DNA from: Pachyseris speciosa
Taxonomy: Eukaryota; Cnidaria; Anthozoa; Scleractinia; Pachyseridae
Length of the DNA: 64,000 bases
Assembly (NCBI GenBank): GCA_016490735.1
Contig: JAEMWC010000365.1
Location: 83,501 to 147,500 of the forward strand
Direction of reading: 5' to 3'
Shown: positions 11,290 through 21,010 of the stretch, in pieces
How the letters are laid out: each line of letters begins with the position of its first letter
Position numbering within the stretch: position 1 is the first letter of the stretch
Notes under the pieces: model-generated
What the model saw: the letters and a program-made list of their open reading frames with translations, nothing else
Database searches by the model: none
What the model was told of the DNA's origin: nothing
Translations under genes and position numbers: made by a program

Positions 11290-14200
11290 CAAACAGGAGT
11301 AGGGGTAGTCTATAGGCTTGGTAACGAATGAACGACGCGTTCCTAGATATGTCCGCAGGTTTTCGAGTTAGGAGGGTTAGTGGAGTAATGGTAGGTGCTT
11401 GGGAGTGGAATACGGGGTACAAAACAAACCTGATAACCCAATTCCCATTTAATGACAAATATTACATTTTTATTCTCTAATCAAAATAGTCCAAATGTTT
11501 ATCAAATTTTGAGCAGAATTGTTTTTCTCTCTTTGGATTTCATGGATGATCAAAAATTTCACTGCCGCTTACCCGCCGTTTCATCGAAGTAAACGTTAAG
11601 TCTATCCACTTGATTTGGGTCTTTTCCTGTGCAGTGTCCATCTGGTGTTATACCGTGTTCTTCAGAGATGAGCTCCCAAAACTGCAAAACAATTTTGCAA
11701 AAGAAAAAGTTCAAAATGTTTTACGCCACTCGCGATTACTGAGAAACTAATTTACACATCAAAGTTTTCGAGTTCCTCTGTCAAAACTCAGGATAAATTA
11801 ATAAAAATGCTTAAACTTGTCTGCCTTGTTTTTTTTATCATCTTACTGTCAAATTTCGAATGAAATATGTAATTTTTTTTTACTGTGCTATCACACCCAA
11901 GCTCTAAAAAAAACGTTTCGTGTTCGCCCAAACGGGACTGAGTTGAGCGTATCGTTACGGCTACCAGAACAGGCCGGCTCAACCACAGGTACAGAAGACT
12001 CTTAGGAGCTGGGTCATTAATCTAGATTCTTGTGACACATACTGCTATTACAGACCCTCTTCGTCGGTTTTCGATGGTCTCAGTCGGTCCGATATAAGAA
12101 AGAAATAAATAAAAAGAAAAGCCGACCAAATTCATGCAAATATGACGCGTATCATTAAGTTGCGAGAGTTAAGTTCAGTCTATTGACGTTATCCCGTTCT
12201 TTCAAAATTAGATTTTATCCCCAGTCATCATTTAGCATTGTCGCTGTTATCATTATTACCTGTACAAAGAAAATACGGTGGGAGTCGTTTTCGTAGTGGA
12301 AATAATATAGGGTATGAAACACGCGCTAGGACTGCTACACAATGTTAGCCTTTTCCTCCTTGAGGGGAAACCACGAATCGTGTTACTAAAGAGTTGTACT
12401 GTTTGACAGCCATTCATGTGAATGTTCTTCAGTATTGCTGTCCCGTGGTGCCCCGTATCTCTACATTTTGCCAGAAGTGAACGAAGAATTTTGCAAGTTC
12501 GCTACCTGGAATAAATAGAGCTGCAACGCAAAAAATAACAGACGCATTGCCACTTCAAGAAAACTGCTTTAGCAGGTGATTTCAAAGAACTCGTTGTTAT
12601 ACAGGTGACCATCTCTTTCATGAGGTTAAAGTCCTTTTATCGAACTAAAATTTTGAATCTCGAGTTTACAACCAAACAATCACGCTAGTGTTAATACCCG
12701 TTTCGCTTATTGCCCTGGCTTAGAAAAAGAAAAATGATTTGTCCCTAAATCTCATTCAGTTTAAGATCAAAAGTTTTCTCTTAGTGGCGCCAAGTGGCGA
12801 AAAGAAAACCTGCAATAAAGCTTTTAACAGCGTTTTTTAAATTAGGGACCTGCTTTTCCTGGGACAGGTGGCAATCCTACAGCCGAAACTTGGTTTACCT
12901 AAACCATATAAAAATCTTGTGAGAAGACTTGGGAATTAAAGGACGACTAGTTTAGTTTATGGTTTGGCTTAGTTTATTGGTATTAGAAACATATAGAGGG
13001 CGACCGGAGGAGGGGGGATCCCAATTTATACCCTCCCCCCTCCCCCAACAGATCGAACGACTAGGCCACAACACCGGGGACTATGTCTCCTACCCCACAG
13101 AGTGTATTTTTAACAAGTGTTGTGGGATAGGACCAACAGTTTATCGCCCTTATTTGCAAGGAAGAAAATTTCACTCGGTGTACATGGTGTACATATACTA
13201 AAATTGTTATCAATTGCCCTTCGCTAAGAAAATTATCTCGATATTATGAACTTTCAAAGAGAAGAAGACTTTTGTGGTGGTCATTAGGTTGCAAAGTAGC
13301 TAAGCAATGTATAGTCTTCATTTCCCTCGTCTTTCTTTTTGTGATTGCTGTCCACAGAGAAATCTCTTGATATTTGTATAGGCTGTGCGAACCCCACTGC
13401 CACCGTAATTTGCCAGTGTGCGTTTAATTGATTGGCTAATAGCAAAAAATTTATGAATCTATGCATCCCAATATTAATGCCAGCTTTGTTTTACTCTTTA
13501 CGCCAGAATTAACGGCAAGGAAAAAAATATTATGTCCTCGTTCAGCTGCACGAGTAGAAATATTAATTTCAATCCACAACAATTTCGTTCAAGGCTCGTG
13601 ACCCCACATGGAGTGAACAGAGTTCATACCGACTTCTAGCAGTTGCACTACCTATCAGAGTCCAATTATCTTTTCTTTGCAAACCATTCTTTAAACTGGG
13701 GCGATCAAATGTCAAAAACGTATTAGCAAAACATGAATCAATGAATAGATAAATAAGGTTTTTTTTCTCAGGAGTCTGGGGAAAATTGAGTAATGGACTG
13801 CTAAACCAAGCATACATTTTAAGGATTCCGTCCAGTGTTGCGTATTACGAGGCAAAAACATATAAACTTCTCTCTGAAATCTCTATATGTCCTGGTTTCG
13901 GGAGCGAGAATAGTTGATATTTTAAGGTGAAAATGTGGAATTATGTTTTTAGTAGAGCAACACAAAAATTATACTACAGCTTTTTTGGTGTCTGTTATTC
14001 TCAGTTGTAAATGATAGATTGTTGTTTTCCTTCAATTGGCTTTGTCGTTGAAACGACGAACTGCAAGGAGAATACCTCAAGACACCTATTTTGTCGCGTT
14101 TGCAATTAATACGTGGAAACTGGCACAAATAAATATGGCGAACTCTATGAAATTGCTTCACTTCAAATTCTCTTTCAACAACAATTTCTTAATTAGACAC

Positions 14201-14563
14201 TCTGCCTTCGCAAGCAAAGTCTGTGTTAGTGTTTACCTTTATGAAACAGCTTTTGGAACAATCAGATAATACCTTTGAATAAAATTTCTTGAAAGCGACA
14301 ACATCTAAAACGGAAAGTGACCAATTTTCTTGGCCCAAAAATTATCTCTTACGGGAAATTAACCTTCGACGGAAGTAAACCATTAGGAAAATAAACTTTA
14401 GAGCGTCGATTCTCAGTTAGCTAAATGTAGCAATATTAAGACTTGGACCAAGGGTCACTGGGAGAGAATATCGATGTGTTTTTATCAACAACATACGCAT
14501 CAATACCTTGGAACTTATCTGATTGCCGCACTGTCCAACTTGTATGTGAACGATGTCCCTCAT
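4852..14563 (-). CDS. Divergent beta-tubulin, six exons, 454 aa
   Basis: Beta-tubulin, the GTP-binding partner of alpha-tubulin in microtubules. Exons on the minus strand are 14563-14507, 11681-11573, 10639-10529, 9930-9473, 8161-7667 and 4986-4852 (stop 4852-4854). They give 1365 bases with GT-AG borders and matching phases throughout. The start MRDIVHIQ, the DLEPGS loop, GGGTGSG at residues 140-146, [15 protein letters not shown] at 246 and [12 protein letters not shown] are all canonical, and the core aligns with ordinary beta-tubulin without visible indels. It is clearly divergent: MRDI replaces the usual [13 protein letters not shown] replaces GQSGAGNNW, and many core positions differ. 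The tail (426-454) is acidic but atypical, ends in GSNKL, and lacks the EGEF axonemal motif. Class assignment beyond beta is uncertain. The gene appears intact. Confidence 0.93.
5385..5640. promoter_or_regulatory. Promoter-like patch inside tubulin intron 5
   Basis: Two CCAAT motifs (in GACCAATCAG and AGCCAATAGA) are followed by GCGCGCAAAATGGCGGGAAA, which combines a YY1-like AAAATGGCGG and an E2F-like GGCGGGAAA. A 43-codon frame begins at that ATG. This is motif evidence only; it could equally be part of an unrecognised repeat. Confidence 0.25.
5990..6190 (-). mobile_element. tRNA-derived SINE, copy A
   Basis: Read on the minus strand, this begins with a tRNA-like head (TTGTAGTTCAGTCGGCAGAG, then GTGGGTTCGATTCCCACC as the B box) and continues into a non-tRNA body ending near AATTCTCTGTTCCACTA. 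The acceptor-like ends pair, but the anticodon arm does not fold with a T at position 33, so this is a SINE head and not a working tRNA. It lies in tubulin intron 5. A near-identical copy in the opposite orientation starts 97 bases away. Confidence 0.75.
6253..6518 (+). mobile_element. Foldback element enclosing SINE copy B
   Basis: A perfect 33-base inverted repeat (6253-6285 and 6486-6518; arm begins ATGAATGTTGTGCCGCGTAG) encloses a second copy of the same SINE on the plus strand (about 6287-6485). The enclosed copy lacks the first few bases of the tRNA-like head but keeps the B box and body. The unit resembles a foldback or MITE that captured a SINE. It is in tubulin intron 5. Confidence 0.7.
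6640..6675. repeat. ATT microsatellite
   Basis: A run of ATT triplets with one GTT interruption. Confidence 0.9.
6698..6801. repeat. Minisatellite, about 23-26-base unit
   Basis: Four to five imperfect units built on GACGCAAAATGTAACAACTT, e.g. with variants CGCGAAATGTGACAGC and CTCAAAATGCAACAAC. Confidence 0.75.
7143..7291. repeat. Palindromic hairpin repeat
   Basis: Arms starting TGGTAATTGAACT and TTTGGTCTG.AATCATAC face each other around the centre GAGCGCGCAGCGCGAG. The arms are about 55 bases and mostly complementary. It lies in tubulin intron 5. No coding content. Confidence 0.7.
8355..8398. repeat. AAC/AAT microsatellite
   Basis: AAC triplets turning into AAT triplets. Confidence 0.9.
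8401..8658. repeat. Dispersed hairpin repeat, copy 1 (GTTGTCGATA family)
   Basis: Contains CAATCTGATTGGCTAATTTG, GTCTAGACAACGCTGC, TCTTTGACGTTGATATTGTG and ends with GTCGATAAGAGTATAGACAA. The same string of landmarks recurs in the same order at 32170-32966, where extra sequence is inserted. It lies in tubulin intron 4. Confidence 0.7.
8658..8905. repeat. Compound ATG/ATT minisatellite
   Basis: About three units of roughly 100 bases. Each unit combines GATGATGAT runs, ATTGATATTAATTGATG and an ATTATT run. Confidence 0.85.
9046..9462. mobile_element. MITE with long imperfect terminal inverted repeats
   Basis: The left end TAAGGCCGATTTAGTCGG and the reverse complement of the right end TAAAGGCCTATTTAGACGG match for about 45 bases with scattered changes (both continue through ACGAT.TTTGCCT..GAC.GTCGT). 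No transposase is present. Its inner end lies about 10 bases from the splice donor of tubulin exon 4 (GT at 9472-9471). Confidence 0.65.
10722..11294. repeat. Pentanucleotide satellite in tubulin intron 2
   Basis: About 570 bases made of ordered blocks of 5-6-base units: AAAGC, AAACC, AAAAC, AAAGC again, AAACC, then AAAAC/AAAAAC. Long open frames across it (up to about 198 codons of F/C/V/L or K/T/Q/N) come from the repeat and are not genes. On the transcribed strand of the tubulin gene the blocks read as T/G-rich repeats, including TTTGG. Confidence 0.95.
11682..14506. other. Tubulin intron 1, no nested gene seen
   Basis: 2.8 kb between tubulin exons 1 and 2. It has a G/C-run patch near 13005-13050 and AT-rich sequence. 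I saw no coding exon or named element. The open frames here (up to about 82 codons) lack any recognisable motif. Confidence 0.5.
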
Positions 14564-15200
14564 GTTATATTCTTTTAGCTTCGTTGATCAGCTTTCCCTG
14601 AAAGTAAATTGAAATCAACTAAAGACTATCAACGAGAGCGAAACTTGGACATAATCGCTCGTCCAGTCAGCAACAAGTGGCTGACGAACTACTTTCTTTG
14701 CAGAGACAAATCTCATTAAATATTATTACTTAACTTAGCGAGTGATTTGTCGCCTTTAGTACCACTTAACAGTGATATAATATGGACGACAAATCACCTA
14801 TGTATTACAGCCTCAACCAATGGACTGTTGGCTTCACTAAACGTACGTATCAGTTAAGTCAACCAAAGAACTTATTGAAGAGTATTCGAAATGAACAAAA
14901 CCCTATCGTGAGATGTCCTATACTGATAGCCGGCGGTTTCAACGGTTTCAAACGAAGAAACATTCTTAAAATAATTCGCTAAGTTAACAAACCTACCTTG
15001 CCTACTTGCTACCAATTGATTGACGCAATTGGACATTGTAGATGCCGCCAAGTCTTTCACACGATCCCTCAACAGTACATAAAAACCGAAGCCATTAGGA
15101 CATATTTGAAATGAGCTGCATTCTATCAATTGTTCCATTGAATGAATAATTGACAGTGCCGTCGATTGCTTTCCATTACGGGGGTGGTCCATTCATGGTG
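14564..15200 (-). other. 5' UTR of the tubulin gene and possible upstream exon with a uORF
   Basis: The tubulin start exon is preceded by a good acceptor (TTTACTTTCAG ending at 14598), so 14597-14564 is 5' UTR, with an in-frame stop before the ATG. A candidate upstream exon runs from about 15200 to 14997 and ends with donor CAAG|GTAGGT. It contains an open frame starting at 15192 (MDHPRNGKQS...). Joined to 14597, that frame would end just before the tubulin ATG. A second short frame, ATG at 15196 in context ACCACCATGA, also sits there. Whether the upstream exon is real is inference; I do not recognise the encoded peptide. Confidence 0.35.
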
Positions 15201-15264
15201 GTCTCGACTCAGCAAAGTAACAATTTGCCAGGCTAAGAGCTTTGACTAGAGCTGTCGTGTTTCT

Positions 15265-15269
15265 ATTGG
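15265..15269 (-). promoter_or_regulatory. CCAAT box upstream of the tubulin gene
   Basis: ATTGG on the plus strand (CCAGCAGCCAATAG on the gene strand) lies about 70 bases before the candidate 5' exon. No TATA box is evident. The position suits a promoter, but a five-base motif is weak evidence. Confidence 0.3.
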
Positions 15270-15299
15270 CTGCTGGTCATCAGCTGTGTTCTCAACAAA

Positions 15300-16777
15300 C
15301 GGCCGGATTAGCCAGTGATAGAAGTTGGATCAACAAGAAACACAGCTTTGCCTTTTTCACCTGTAGAGAAACATTAGCACTCTAATCTATTCAACGCTTT
15401 TTATGAAAAACCTCGAAGAGAATAATCTCAAAACTCATTTTTTAATTACGTCCTCTAAAGAACAAATGATTATTCGCCTTTTTTTTGTAAAAATGAAACA
15501 AAAATGAAATGTCTTGGTTAAAGATCGTTAAAGACAAGTGACTCTGTTACAAGCAGCCATTATATTGACTACAGTGCTTTTAAAATTTCACAGGCCAAAA
15601 TTATGTAAACAGCACGCTTTATTTGGCGCGAAAAACGTGCAAGGATCAAATTTTAGCGGGCAGTCACTGTGTACAATTTTCCAATAGCGAAGTTACGAGA
15701 AACCTCAGAACCTCACAGGAACAAGAAATGGTGAAAAAGAATATCTGCGTGTGTACTGTTTTAAACGCCAACTCAGTGAAAGTGGTGACATTTTCGCTGA
15801 ATGCCGCATATGGAAGTTACGTTAAAACGAAGAGCTCACGAAGGATTTTGATCTGACTTTCTGTGCTGTTTTCTGTGCTATGCTCTCTGTTCTTCATGCA
15901 GTTAACTTTCTCATGACATACTATATTCATGAAATGGAAGGGACCGTCTTAGTTCTCACTAGGGAAATGTCACCAGCTGATTGTCCGACTTTTAGCCGAC
16001 GACAAAGGCTAAACTGAGGCATATTGCTGCAAGTCACATTATTCTGATCTATGAAAACGTAAAGCTTGTGGGATGTGTTTTATTGATATGTGGGTACTTG
16101 AGCCTGAGCATTAGCTATGCCATGCTGATGAGGCCTAACAAGGCCGAAACAGCTGTCCATGGCTGCTAATGCTTGGGCTCAATCTTTGCTTTGGTAGATT
16201 TAAGGGATAATGCCCGCTACCATGTGGCCTTAGTGCCTTTTGAGTGGCTTCAGCTTACTTGATCACATTAATTTGTGAAGTATTCTTATTCTGATCTATT
16301 CCTGGCAAGTGAAAAATCAAATGGGATGTATGATGAGATGATTTTCACAAACGGCTTGATGTCGATCACTGAGTAATCCTCAGTGGATTATCTCACACTA
16401 ATTTTAATTGCTGAGGCGTCTTTATTGATCCCTAGCTGGAAACAGAGGTATGGATAATAGTCTCGCCCGTTGAAATACAGTCGAGCTGTCAAGTCAAGAG
16501 CTACGTTTTGTTCATGATGGGTCATGATGGTAAGAGTCCTGCAATACTGAATAGCAAAACTTAAGAATTAACGAAAAACAAATACAAACAAACAATCGAA
16601 AAGTGGTGGAATACGACTTACTGAGCCGTTTCAAGTTGTCTCAAACTCGCCGTAGCGTCACCATAAGAAAACCGAGGGAGAAACTTTTAAGTCTTTTATG
16701 ACTGTATTTAACCTGTGAGAAGTGGTAATTTTCTCCTTTGATCACTCTCACAAAGATAGCAAAAAATAAAAATAAAA

Positions 16778-16781
<4 letters not shown>
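15300..16781. other. No recognised gene
   Basis: A 77-codon plus-strand frame (15623-15856) is unrecognised. Around 16120-16260 there is a patch with GGCCTAACAAGGCCGAAACA that looks like part of a dispersed repeat. Confidence 0.4.

Positions 16782-16835
<54 letters not shown>
16782..16835. repeat. AT dinucleotide microsatellite
   Basis: An uninterrupted (AT)n run of about 54 bases. Confidence 0.95.
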
Positions 16836-16836
<1 letters not shown>

Positions 16837-16907
16837 CAATTGTTATCACCGCTTCATTATTGTTGAGCACTATCCTGGATTTATCAGTGTGGAACTCACC
16901 TGAAGTT

Positions 16908-16909
<2 letters not shown>

Positions 16910-16977
<68 letters not shown>
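16910..16977. repeat. AT dinucleotide microsatellite
   Basis: A second (AT)n run of about 68 bases, 75 bases after the first. Confidence 0.95.
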
Positions 16978-16980
<3 letters not shown>

Positions 16981-16983
16981 CAG

Positions 16984-17205
16984 ACTATAAAAGAGAAGGA
17001 GGAAGCATTGGCGTTTCTCGCCACTCGCTACACCCAATGCTCGCTACAAAAATTAAGCCTTTTAAGAAAGGGAATTCTCGCAGTCAATGCCTGGACAGGG
17101 TTACTGGCAGATATTTTGGGGTTTTTCGGACTCTCTCTCAAGCCGTTAACATCTGCGGCGGAAACCGTGAATGGCTTTTTTAGTGTCTTCTATATAACGT
17201 CTTAG
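16984..17205 (+). other. Possible terminal coding exon, unknown protein
   Basis: After TTTGCAG (AG at 16982-16983), an open frame of about 73 codons runs to TAG at 17203. It begins [16 protein letters not shown] and has a hydrophobic stretch around [14 protein letters not shown]. Residue use looks protein-like, but no upstream exon or family was identified, and the acceptor lies directly after an AT repeat. It could be a chance frame. Confidence 0.2.
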
Positions 17206-17570
17206 ATAATAGAATAACATCTCAGAACAGAATAATTTGCTATTTTCAAATTATCAACACAGAAATTCTTCTTACATTGTGTACAAGTTATGAGAATAAC
17301 GAAATGAGCATCAAAGAAAACAGATCTCGATGATCAGAACTTCTCCGGTTGCGCATCGTACAGTATGAAGTATCTAGAGAACAGAGATGAAAATAAACAT
17401 GCCTATACCGCAGAATTAAACAGAGTTGATAGAAAGTGGCGTGGAGCGAATTACGTAGTAGTGTGATGTTTATTTTTTCAAGGAATAAATTTATATTTAA
17501 AATACACGCCAAGCAAGTGCCGTAAAGTGCCGTAAAGAATCGAAGTGACTGCTTTTTGAGGTCTCTGTCT

Positions 17571-17705
17571 CCAATTTATGCTAAACGGTCTTTCGTCCAA
17601 TTTATGCTAAACGATCATCCTACATCATCGCCCAGTTTATGCTAGATCGATCATCCTGCATCATCGCGCAATTTATGTTAAAAGATCATCCCACATCATC
17701 CCCGG
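17571..17705. repeat. Minisatellite, about 45-50-base unit
   Basis: Three to four imperfect units containing CAATTTATGCTAAACGATCA and CATCCTACATCATCG. Confidence 0.7.
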
Positions 17706-18071
17706 TAAGCAACTTACCGTAAGTCTCGCTTCAGTTGATTCCTCAAAGCGTTGTTTGTTTGTAATTACGAAGTTTTATGAACGCCTGATTCATACACGTT
17801 GTCAAGAAATTATAGCGGCACGTTTTCTTTTGCAATACTGAGATGGCTGCTTTAGTAAGATATTGTCAAGTAAATCAAACCGGATTTCATTTGAAACCAA
17901 AAGGCTGTTTGTACAAGAGATGATTATAAATTTTACAGCGTAACATAACAGAGCTTTAACCCTACTATAGGTTTTTCTTTTTTCCATCAATTACCAGCTG
18001 CAACAAGCCTTCCCGCATGGAAGAACCCGGAGTGCCTAAGACTCATCAAATTTTACGCTTCAATTCCAAAA

Positions 18072-18084
18072 CAACAACAACAAC

Positions 18085-18152
<68 letters not shown>
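18072..18152. repeat. AAC/AAT microsatellite
   Basis: AAC triplets followed by about 22 AAT triplets. Confidence 0.95.
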
Positions 18153-18155
<3 letters not shown>

Positions 18156-18374
18156 GTAATTCTATAGCGCACAACTCCAATAAATTGTCCGTGGCGCCTT
18201 ACAACAAATAAAAACACACATTCAAATTATCTTGAGCTAACAATTACATTTCCAGCAGGTGTTTGGCGCTCTAAAGTGAGTGTGCAAAGAGACTAAGGAT
18301 CCGTGTTTGGTGGTTCGCCTGTACACAATAGATCCACCCGCTGCACACCTTGTTTCTGAACCACTGGGCTACGA

Positions 18375-18810
18375 TACGGACCTGGGAGGGTTGGGGGAGG
18401 GGGGGGGGGGTGGTACTCCCAATAATCGCCTATACAGGGAGGCTTCGCCCGAAAAGGGTATCTTTTTCACGCTTCAGGTAAATGAAAGGGTAGGGATTTC
18501 ACGAGTCGAAGTATATGAAAGGGTAGGGAAATCTGTCATTTAGGTATTTAAAAGGGCCTTTCATTACAATATTTTGAACACGCATACCTTATGACTGTAC
18601 TGTTTTAATTTATTGAACGGTACATAAAACTAACATTAAGACTTCCTGTTTTAGGTATACGACAGGGGTACCATTTGTCAATGGAAGGTATGAGAAAGGA
18701 GTACCTTTTCTGTCAAAAATGGTATATGAAAGGGTTAGGGGTCGGACCTCGGGCTGAGCCTCTCCGTATTAATCTTCTTTAGAACCCCCCTCCACCCATC
18801 CCTCGGGGGA
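18375..18810. repeat. Dispersed repeat with GAAAGGGTAGGG motif
   Basis: Holds a G-run (about 18395-18410), GGAGGCTTCGCCCGAAAAGG, and several short copies of TATATGAAAGGGTAGGG-type sequence. It resembles a dispersed family I associate with coral genomes; that comparison is from memory. No coding content was recognised. Confidence 0.45.
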
Positions 18811-19709
18811 TACGGACGAGTGCTATATAGGGAAGTGGTTTGCTCGCTCGCAGGACTTGAAAGTTTTGTTACTTGATTCAATTTGTAGAGACGTTTTTAT
18901 TAGCGATTAATGCTAGTTGTAGAGCCTTTACTTTCGCATAAATGGTTTCCTTTAAACTTGTAAGTGGAATGGCCCACTTGGAATTAAATCCCGAATTTCT
19001 TCTTTTTTTTTTTTTTTTATTCTGTAGCAGATTCGGGCGAAATGATGTGCACCATATGCATTATGAAGGAATGCAAAGATCAGGTTTATGCGTTAAGTAT
19101 TTCTGGCTAAAGCAGTCTGGCTGGGTGGCCTGGCTAAGTACTTATTAGAAAATTTAAAGGCAGCCTTACTGAAACAAGGACTCAGAGCCAAATCAACTGA
19201 CAAATGCACAGTCTTAAATTTTCCAAACATGTTCACCGGCTGTTGAATATCTCCGTAATGATCACCTGCCATGGTTTCGAATGAATAGACAATATAAACA
19301 ATGGGCATCTCATGTGCGTTAGCCTGCATACAGGCTCTTCATTTTGGGCAACACAGAGAGGCCGGGGGATTTTTACCTCGATTAATGGCGCACTGTCAAA
19401 AAGTGCGGGATTAACCCTTAGCATTTGACCGAACGCCAACCTCTCTGAATTGCCCAAATGAAGAGCCTGTGTGCGGGCTACATGTGCGTGCCACTCTGGA
19501 GCTAAGCAAATTCCCAGAAACGCTTTTATTCGAATTGCGTCTGACAGCCTTGGGAGTCACGTATTTATAATCTGGAGGTTAGGCTAAAGTGTTGCTTTAA
19601 TGAAGGAAAACATTGCAGGTTCAAATCAATGCCGAGCAGCGCTTTCTCCTTTTCCGCTTGATTGCTATATCCCTGTGCGTGCAATCTTTAATTTGCGTTC
19701 TATAGCCTA

Positions 19710-20595
19710 AAGCCTCGACCAAACGGAAAATGTTTGGCGACCAAACATTGCTTGGTGACCATGCATTTTACCGTTTGGCAACTTTGTTTGGTCTTGTTTG
19801 ATTGTGTTTGGTCGTAAGTTTTAACGGTTTGGCCAGGGTTTCAAACATCAACATGTTTCGACACCAAACACAAAGAATAGGGCCATTTATACCGGAGAAA
19901 ATAAGACGCGTCTTATCTAAGACGCGACTTAAATAAGACACGAACTGTACCGTTTATACGTTTGCGTCGTACATAAGACGAAGACTTCGTACAAAATTAC
20001 ATGCAATGTTGCCATTAGCAAAAATCCAAGATGGCGCGCTGCGCGCTGTAGCAAGAAACAAACAAGAACAAAGGGTGCTGTCCTGTCATTTTAAGAAGGA
20101 AATGACTTTTCCAGATATGTTTTGTCCTTCAATTTTAAGCGAGTCTTCTTTTCTTATGAAAACCACGCTGTTAACTTGGCGTAGCATACAAAGAATACAA
20201 CAGAAATCCGAAAAGAGTTGGTAGAAAGCGATCAGGATAATGTTAGAGATAGAAGATGCTGAATTCATTGCAAACTTTCGGCTCTTCCGGTCATCTTTTC
20301 TAAGCTTTGCAACCATTTACACCATCTCATCGTAAGATATGTTTTTGTTGTTACCCATGCGCAGTTTATTGTTCACGTCTTATTTAAAACGTGGACAAAG
20401 TAAGAACAGCTGGAAACCCTGTTCTAAGATAAGACGCGTCTTATTTACGGCGCGTCTAAAATGAGACACGAACGCTCATTATACGATCAGTTCGCGCCTT
20501 GTCTTAGATAAGATGCGTCTTATTTTCTCCCTCATAAATGGCCCTAATGTTTGATGATGATTGGTCACCAAACATTTCCGATTTGGTCATAGCTT
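19710..20595. mobile_element. MITE-like element (outer), split by a second MITE
   Basis: The left end AAGCCTCGACCAAACGGAAA and the reverse complement of the right end AAGCTATGACCAAATCGGAA match imperfectly over about 40 bases, continuing through TGTTTGG.GACCA. Subterminal TTTGGT motifs recur in both orientations. A second element (19880-20544) sits inside it. Confidence 0.6.
19880..20544. mobile_element. MITE with GGGCCATTTAT ends, nested, TA target
   Basis: Terminal inverted repeats of about 46 bases (GGGCCATTTATACCGGAGAA against GGGCCATTTATGAGGGAGAA, both then AAATAAGACGC) are flanked by TA on each side. AAGACGCG motifs repeat inside both ends. No transposase frame. It is inserted within the outer element at 19710-20595. 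Confidence 0.75.
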
Positions 20596-20693
20596 AAGGG
20601 TTTGGGGCAGGTTATGCCTTGGTTAGATTTACGCTTGAGCTTGTAATCCGCCCAAATGCATCATCCTACCACAGTATCCCTAATAGAAATTTA

Positions 20694-20696
<3 letters not shown>

Positions 20697-20738
<42 letters not shown>
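20697..20738. repeat. AAT microsatellite
   Basis: Run of AAT triplets directly abutting the next element. Confidence 0.95.
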
Positions 20739-21010
20739 GGGCCAATTATACTGGAGAATATAATACGCTGATTAAATAGGACGTACCTTATATACGTTCG
20801 CGTCCTTCAGAAGACACGTAGACCTCGTATAGCCTCGAGACTTTCAGAGATGGTTTTTTTTCCCTCAATGTTTAAGAGTCTTCTTTTCGTATCAGGAAGA
20901 CCACGCAGTTATAAAATTCCGGTAAACTCGGCGAAACATACAAAGAAATGGCAACAGAAATCAGAGAAGAGTAATTAAGTAGTAAACGAAGCGTGCTAAA
21001 TTAAAATCAT
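20739..21010. mobile_element. Truncated, diverged second copy of the GGGCC MITE
   Basis: Starts GGGCCAATTATACTGGAGAA and shares the order of internal landmarks with 19880-20250 (TTTAAGAGTCTTCTTTTCGT, AACATACAAAGAAATGGCAA). The matching right end is missing. Confidence 0.6.

Noticed and set aside
10686..11292. Long open frames of up to 198 codons, very rich in F/C/V or K/T/Q
   Set aside because: Entirely explained by 5-6-base tandem repeats; open in several frames on both strands.
16860..17183. 107-codon frame starting with poly Ile-Tyr
   Set aside because: Starts within the AT dinucleotide repeat and runs in a different frame from the possible exon at 16984.
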